Of a stretch of DNA of 64,000 bases, positions 57,909 to 64,000 are shown piece after piece. Source of the stretch: Eulemur rufifrons. Its lineage: Eukaryota > Chordata > Mammalia > Primates > Lemuridae. The position numbers were made by a program, and so were the translations under genes. The notes below the pieces were generated by a model. It made no database searches. It was not told the origin of the DNA and saw nothing but the letters and a program-made list of their open reading frames with translations. The stretch is from the NCBI RefSeq assembly GCF_041146395.1, contig NW_027182929.1:402501-466500 (forward strand), in the 5' to 3' direction. The first letter of the stretch is position 1; the number at the start of each line of letters is the position of its first letter.

Positions 57909-60542
57909 GTTGCTTTCTCTAAGTGACTGTCAGCTTTCGAACTTCTTCTAATCTATAGTTTAGCATGCCTGCACTACAGCACCCCGTATTTGCTTTCTCT
58001 GTGTTAATGTAAGCGTTCGTATTTATGTCTCTTGTACCTCTTCCAAAGTAGAGTTTAGTATGCTCACAAACGGCCACCCCAACGTTGCTTTCTCTGAGTG
58101 AATGTAAGCGTTCCTGTATATGATTTTAACACTTCTTTGAAAATAGAGTTTAGCAGGCCTACGAACCACCCCCTGAGAGTTTCTTTCTCTAAATGACTGT
58201 AAGCTTTCCAGATATGACTCTCGAACATCCTCCAAACTATAGTTTAGTAGGCATACACACATCACTCCATAGCTGGTTTGTCTGCGTGAATGTAACCGTT
58301 CATATATATGACTTTCCTACTTCTTCCGAACTACAATTAAGGCCACAAACTGCAACCCAAACCTTGCGTTCTGAGTGGATGTAAACCTTCCCATACTTGA
58401 CTTTAAGAGTTGGTGCAAATTATCAGGCTTAGAAATCATCTCCCAAGAGTTGCTCTCTCTAGGTGACTGTAAGCTTTGCTATATAAGATTCTAAACTTCC
58501 TCCAAACTATAGTTTAGTAGGCATACAAACCTCACTCCATAGTTGCTTTCTCTGCATGAATGTAAGCGTTCCTATATATGATTCTCGTACTTTCTCCAAA
58601 CTAGAGTTTAGTATGCCTACAAAACACAACCCCATCCTCGATTTCTCTGAGTCAATGTACGTGGTCCCCAATATGACTCTCCCACTTCTTCCAAAGTAGA
58701 GTTTTGCAGGCCTACCCTTCATCCCCCGAAAGTTGGTTTCTATAAATGAGTGTACGCTTTCCTATATAACTTCTTCCAAACTAGAGATTAGCATGGGTAC
58801 AAAAAAGCCACCCCATAATTGCTTTCTCTGCATGAATGTAAGCGTTCCCATATATCATTTTCCTACTTCTTCCAAACTAGAGTTTAGTATGCCTACAAAC
58901 CACCACACCATCGTTGCTTTCTCTGAGTGAATGTAACCCTTTCCATATATGACTCTCAATCTAAACCAAAATAGAGTTTAGCACGCCTACATTCCACACC
59001 CAGAGATTTGCTTTCTCTAAGTGACTCTAAGCTTTCTTATATGTGATTCTCAAACTTCGTCCAAACTAGAGTTTAGCACGCCTAGAAAACACCACCCCAC
59101 AGTTCCTTTCTCTGCATGAATGTAAGCGTTTGAATATATGACTCTGGTACTTCTTTCAAAATACAATTTAGCAGACCTAAAAATCCACCGCCAAGAGTTG
59201 CTTTCTCTAAGTGACTGTCTGCTTTCGAACTTCTTCCAAACTATATTTTAGCAGGCCTACAAAACACCACCCCATAGTTGCTTTCTCTGCGTCCATATAA
59301 GCGTTCATATATATGACTCTAGTACTTCTTCCAAACTGGAGTTAGTATACCTACAAACCGGCACCCCAATTTACCTTTCTCTGAGTGAATGAAGCGTATC
59401 CATGTATGCCTCTTTCACTTCATCCAAATTAGAGTTTAGCGGCTTACAAACCACCTCCTGTGAGTTGCTTTCTCTAGGTGACTGTAAACTTTCCTATATA
59501 AGACTCTCGAACTTCTTCCAAACTACAGTTTAGCATGCCAACAATACAGCGCCCCATCGTTGATTTCTCTGAGTCAACATAAGCGTTCCCATATATGACT
59601 CTCACTCTTTTTCCAAAATAGAATTTAGCAGACCTACACACCAGCCCCCGATTGTTCCTTTCTCTAAATGACTCTAATTTTCCCCAGATATGACTCTCGA
59701 ACTTCCTCCAAACTACAGATTATGATGATTACATACACCACTCCACAGTTGCTTTCTCTGCGTGAATGTAACCGTTCATATATGACTCTCCTACTTCTTC
59801 GAACTACAGTTGTTATTCCTACAAACCACCACGACAAAGTTCTTTCTCTGAGTGAATGCAAGCGTTCTCACACATCATCCAAATTACAGTTTAGTAGACC
59901 TACCAACAAACTACAGAGAGTTGTTTTCTCTGTGTCACTGTAATCTTTCCTATATAAGGCTCTCGAACTTCTTCCAAACCACAGTTTAGTATGCCAACAA
60001 AATACGATCACAGAGTTGCTTTCTCTGCGTGAATGTAAGCATTCGTATATATGACTCTCCTACTTCCTCCAAAATACAGTTTAGAATGCTTACAAACCAC
60101 CACCCAAACGTTGGGTTCTCTGAGTGAATGTAAGCGTTCCCATGTTTGACTCTCACAATTGATGCAAATTAGAGTTTAGCACGCTTAGAAACAATCTGCC
60201 GAGAGTTACTTTCTCTAGGTGACTGTAAGCTTTCTTATATAAGACTCGCGAACTTCTTCCAAACTACACTTTAGCATCCCAACGAAACACTGCCCTATCG
60301 TTGATTTCTCTGAGTGAACATAAGCGTTCCCACATATGAATTTCACTCTTCTTCCAAAATAGAATTTAGCAGATCTACAAAACGGCCCCCGATTGTTGCT
60401 TTCTCTAAGTGACTGCAATTTTCCCCAGAAATGACTCTCGAACTTCCTCCAAAGTATAGATTAACATGCGTACATACACCACCCAACAGTTTCTTTCTCT
60501 GCGTGAATGTAACCGTTCATACATATGACTCTCCTACTTCTT
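57909..60542 (-). repeat. Satellite direct duplication, copy 2
   Basis: Second copy of 52,740-55,371. It is interrupted at CTCCTACTTCTT (60,531-60,542), where type-1 telomere-like sequence takes over, while copy 1 continues with CCGAACTACAG. Confidence 0.9.
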
Positions 60543-60543
60543 A
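60541..60543. other. Junction between satellite and type-1 array
   Basis: Satellite CTCCTACTTCTT joins AGGGTAAAGTTTAAGCG of a type-1 unit. The preceding type-1 sequence should read GGTTAGGGTAAAGG, so the two TT bases at 60,541-60,542 fit both partners: a 2-bp microhomology. No target duplication or mobile element is seen. Confidence 0.88.
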
Positions 60544-61748
60544 GGGTAAAGTTTAAGCGTTAGGGTTAGGGATTAGTGATTAGGGTTTTTGGTTAGTGTT
60601 ACGGTTAGCGGTTAGGAGTTAGTGTTTTAGTAAGGGGTATGGTTAGAATTAGGATTGGGGTTAGAGTTAGGGTGAGGTATAGGGGTTAGGTTTAGCTAAA
60701 AGGATAGGATTAGGGTTACGGGTTGGGCTTAGGTTTAGGGTTAAAGTTTACTGCTAGGGTAAGGGATAGGGTTCAGGGTTAGCTTTAGGGGTTCTGGATA
60801 GGGTTAGGTGTTAGGTTAGTGTCAGGGTTAGGTCTAGTCGTGAGGGTAAGGTTTAGGGTTAGCTTTAAGAGCTAGGGTTACGTTTAATGGTTAGGATCAG
60901 GATTAGGGTTAAGGGTTAGGGTAAGGCTTAGGGGTTAGGGTGAAGGGTTAGGGTCAAGGGTTAGGGTTTTTGTTAGGCATAGCGTTGGGGTTAGAAGTAA
61001 GGGTTACTGTCAGTGTTAGGGTTGTAGGTAGGGTTACGGTTAGGGTTAGCGGTTTAGAATTAGGGTTAGGGATTAGGTGTCACAGTGATGACTAGGAGAT
61101 AGGGTTAGAATTATGGGATAGGGGTTGTTCTCAGGAAATGGGTTATGCATTAACGTTAGGATAAGAGGTTAAAGTTAGGCGCACGGTGAGGTTTACGTGT
61201 TAAGGGGAGAAATAGGAACAGGGTTGGGTTGTTATGTTCAGGGTTAGGGTTATCTGTTAAAGGTATTGTTTATGCTTAGCGCACGGGCCCTGTCTGCATT
61301 AGGCGGGCGGGGGGAGTTTAGGGGGCTGGGATTGTACCCGGGAACCCACTCTATCATACTCTGGGTATGGGCCCGTGGGTTTCATGCAGGACACAGTGGT
61401 AGAGCCTCCTTTCACGCATGGCATGGGAGGATTGCAGGCTTTCTAAACTCTAAGAAAGCAAGAAGTCTGAGAATTAGATTTAGGGTTAGGATTCTGGTTA
61501 GGGTTAAGGATGAAGTTTAGTGTTAGGGTGAGGGCTTAGGGTTAGGGATTAGGGTTAGGGTTAAAGGTTACTCTTAGGTTTAACGGTTACACTTTGGTTT
61601 AGGGTTGAGGTTTACGGTTAGGGTTAAGATGTGGGGTTAGGGTTTGGTACAGGGTTAGGGTTAAGTGTTAGGTTTAGGGTTGAAGATTAGGATTAGGGTT
61701 AGGATTAAAGGTTAGCGTGAGAGTTAACGCTTAGGGTTAAGGTTAAGA

Positions 61749-61779
<31 letters not shown>

Positions 61780-62203
61780 TTTAGGGTTAGAGTTATGTGC
61801 TATGGTTTGTGTTAGAGGTTAGGGTTAGGTTTACTGGTCACGGTTAGGGTTACGTTTAGGGGGTAGCATTAGGGTTAGGGTTAGGGTTAAGGGATAGGAT
61901 TAGGGATAAGTGTTGGGCTTAGGGTTAGGGTTTAGTGTTAGAGTTATCATTAAGGATTAGAGGTAGGGTCAGGGTTAAATGCTTGGGTGCGGGTAATGGT
62001 TAGGGTCAGGGTTAAGGTTCACGGATAGGGTTAGTGTTAAGGGTTACGGGTAGGTTTAGGGTTCAGGGTTAGAGTTAGCATTAGGGCTAAAGGTTAGGAT
62101 TAGGCGGTAGGTTAGATTTAGGGTTAGATCTAGGCGTTAGGGTAAGGGCTAGCGTTAGGGTTAAGAGATAGGGTTAGGTTTAATGCTTAGGATTAGGGTT
62201 AGG
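60543..62203 (+). repeat. Type-1 unit, 5' truncated
   Basis: Last 1.66 kb of a type-1 unit, joined to satellite on its left. The A island lies at about 61262-61482 with the island frame open (61266-61520). A short loss near 60,695 removes GGGGTTAGTTTTAGGG. It follows the units of 1-12,660 closely, so the two blocks are parts of one array family. Confidence 0.92.
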
Positions 62204-64000
62204 GTTTGGGGTTAAAGTAAGTGTTAGGGGTTAGGTTTAAGGATCCAAGGTTAGGGTTATTTTTAGCTGTAGTGTTAGGGTTAGGGATAAGGGATCCCAT
62301 TAGCATTAAGGGTCTTCCTTACTGTAGGGTTAAGGGTTAGGCTTAGAGTTAAAGGTTAAGGTTAGGGTCAGTGTTAAGATTTAGGGTGAGGGTTAACGGT
62401 TAGAGTAAAGGTTAAGCGTTAGGGTTAGGGATTAGTGATTAGGGTTTTTGGTTAGTGTTAGGGTTAGCGGTTAGGAGTTAGTGTTTTATGAAGGGGTATG
62501 GTTAGAATTAGGATTGGGGTTAGAGTTAGGGTGAGGTATAGGGGTTAGGTTTAGGGGTTAGTTTTAGGGTAAAAGGATAGGATTAGGGTTACGGGTTGGG
62601 CTTAGGTTTAGGGTTAAAGTTTACTGCTAGGGTTAGGGATAGGGTTCAGGGTTAGCTTTAGGGGTTCTGGTTAGGTTAGGTGTTAGGTTAGTGTCAGGGT
62701 TAGGTCTAGTCGTGAGGGTAAGGTTTAGGGTTACCTTTAAGAGCTAGGGTTAGGTTTAATGGTTAGGATTAGGATTAGGGTTAAGGGTTAGGGTAAGGCT
62801 TAGGGGTTAGGGTGAAGGGTTAGGGTCAAGGGTTAGGGTTTTTGTTAGGCATAGCGTTGGGGTTAGAAGTAAGGGTTACTGTCAGTGTCAGGGTTGTAGG
62901 TAGGGTTACGGTTAGGGTTAGCGGTTTAGAATTAGGGTTAGGGATTAGGTGTCACAGTGATGACTAGGAGATAGGGTTAGAATTATGGGATAGGGCTTGT
63001 TCTCAGGAAATGGGTTATGCATTAAGGTTAGGATAAGAGGTTAAAGTTAGGCGCACGATGAGGTTTACGTGTTAAGGGGAGAAATAGGAACAGAGTTGGG
63101 TGTTATGTTCAGGGTTAGGGTTATCTGTTAAAGGTATTGTTTATGCTTAGTGCACGGGCCCTGTCTGCATTGGGCGGGCGGGGGGAGTTTAGGGGGCTGG
63201 GATTGTACCCGGGAACCCACTCTATCAAACTCTGGGTATGAGCCCGTGGGTTTCATGCAGGACGCAGTGGTAGAGCCTCCTTTCACGCATGGCATGGGAG
63301 GATTGCAGGCTTTCTAAACTCTAAGAAAGCAAGAAGTCTGAGAATTAGATTTAGGGTTAGGATTATGGTTAGGGTTAAGGATGAAGTTTAGTGTTAGGGT
63401 GAGGGCTTAGGGTTAGGGCTTAGGGTTAGGGTTAAAGGTTACTCTTAGGTTTAGCGGTTACACTTTGGTTTAGGGTTGAGGTTTACGGTTAGGGTTAAGA
63501 TGAGGGGTTAGGGTTTGGTACAGGGTTAGGGTTAAGTGTTAGGTTTAGGGTTGAAGATTAGGATTAGGGTTAGGATTATAGGATAGAGTGAGAGTTAACG
63601 CTTAGGGTTAAGGTTAAGTGTTAGGGTTTAGAGTTAGAGTTAGGGTTAGTTTTAGGGTTAGAGTTATGTGCTACGGTTTGTGTTAGAGGTTAGGGTTAGG
63701 TTTACTGGTCACGCTTAGGGTTAGGTTTAGGGGGTAGCATTAGGGTTAGGCTTATGGTTAGGGTTAAGGGATAGGATTAGGGATAAGTGTTGGGCTTAGG
63801 GTTAGGGTTTAGTGTTATGGTTATCATTAACGATTAGGGGTAGGGTCAGGGTTAAATGCTTGGTTGCGGGTAATGGTTAGGGTCAGGGTTAAGGTTGACG
63901 GATCGGGTTAGTGTTAAGGGTTACGGGTAGGTTTAGGGTTCAGGGTTAGAGTTAGCATTAGGGCTTAAGGTTAGGATTAGGCGGTAGGTTAGATTTAGGG
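62204..64000 (+). repeat. Type-1 unit, cut by window end
   Basis: Almost complete unit (1,797 bp in view). The A island lies at about 63133-63352; a TGG to TGA change at 63239-63241 closes the frame that is open in its neighbour. The array evidently continues beyond the window. Confidence 0.92.

Larger units (their letters stand above)
50118..60542 (-). repeat. 95-bp satellite block, - orientation
   Basis: Same satellite read on the minus strand, about 110 monomers by length. On + the core words are TTGCTTTCTCTGAGTGAATG, TAAGCGTTCC, CATATATGACTCTC, TTCTTCCAAACTA and GTTTAGCATGCCTACAAA. The three-monomer pattern continues, with many single-monomer indels. Superimposed are long direct duplications (shifts of about 2.2, 2.5, 2.7 and 5.17 kb). 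No gene or transposon is seen. Confidence 0.93.

Noticed and set aside
45857..60418. Open frames in the 95-bp satellite on both strands as small proteins
   Set aside because: Three 95-bp monomers equal 285 bp, so a chance frame repeats in register; frames occur on both strands over the same DNA and vary with every indel.
45344..60542. CRISPR array
   Set aside because: Periodicity of ~95 bp reflects monomers that are similar over their whole length; there are no identical short repeats with unique spacers, and the Alu points to a primate genome.
45344..60542. Alpha satellite or a CENP-B box
   Set aside because: Monomer length is ~95 bp, not 171 bp, and I found no match to the TTCG....A..CGGG core; the nearest words (CTTCGTCCAAACTAG) lack the CGGG end.
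934..63400. Open frames of 60-102 codons across islands and TTAGGG-type repeats as protein genes
   Set aside because: They follow repeat copies exactly, start mostly at TTG or GTG, run into hexamer repeats whose AGG-GTT frame lacks stops, and several near-identical copies carry stops (2877, 63239) or a frameshift (near 4710). No splice, promoter or poly(A) signal pattern supports a gene.
1..64000. tRNA, rRNA or other structural RNA genes
   Set aside because: None recognised; the only RNA polymerase III promoter words are those inside the Alu.
1..64000. Known human subtelomeric repeat TAR1 in place of the islands
   Set aside because: Both are GC-richer patches near TTAGGG repeats, but I recognise no TAR1 sequence in A, B or C; a database search would settle it.

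Overview
This window is almost entirely satellite DNA from a vertebrate nuclear genome, with no gene I can support. The one dispersed element, an Alu-type SINE at 26,721-27,060, has the right-monomer form I associate with strepsirrhine primates ('GCTGTGAGCTAAGCTGACGC', long A-rich linker), so the source is most likely a lemur. Nearly everything else belongs to two repeat classes: long degenerate TTAGGG-type arrays carrying short unique 'islands', and a compact satellite of about 95 bp.

Layout, left to right. (1) 1-12,660: six complete units and one partial unit of a ~1.87 kb tandem repeat (type 1), TTAGGG strand on +, one GC-richer island (A) per unit. (2) 12,661-13,611: nearly pure but variant TTAGGG tract. 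(3) 13,612-27,695: four near-identical units of 3,433 bp (type 2), each with one B island and three A islands; the fourth carries the Alu. (4) 27,696-35,100: older, diverged relatives, same strand. (5) 35,101-45,343: the same family on the opposite strand (CCCTAA on +), with island order mirroring block 4. (6) 45,344-about 50,117: ~95-bp satellite on +, mostly in a three-monomer higher-order pattern of ~280-285 bp. (7) about 50,118-60,542: the same satellite inverted, with kilobase-scale internal duplications. (8) 60,543-64,000: abrupt return to type-1 units on +.

The main result is a relationship between these repeats. Islands A and B align with each other over their whole length (a 'GGGCAC..G.CCTGT' start, 'CATGCAGGAC' centre, 'TGAGAATTAG' end), and a third rarer form (C) near 44.8-45.3 kb shares features of both. 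The first half of the 95-bp satellite monomer (GTAGGC, TAAACTCT, GGAAGAAGT, GAGA, TATAGG) closely matches the 3' ends of the islands, B above all. The satellite and the telomere-like arrays therefore look like branches of one family, and a C island abuts the satellite at 45,343.

Short open frames recur because island and TTAGGG-type repeats leave one frame open; several otherwise near-identical copies carry stops or frameshifts, so I do not call them genes. I cannot tell subtelomeric from pericentromeric or interstitial heterochromatin from this window alone, nor exclude that the near-identical blocks or inversion points are affected by assembly. Percent identities were not computed; all similarity statements come from reading the sequence by eye.
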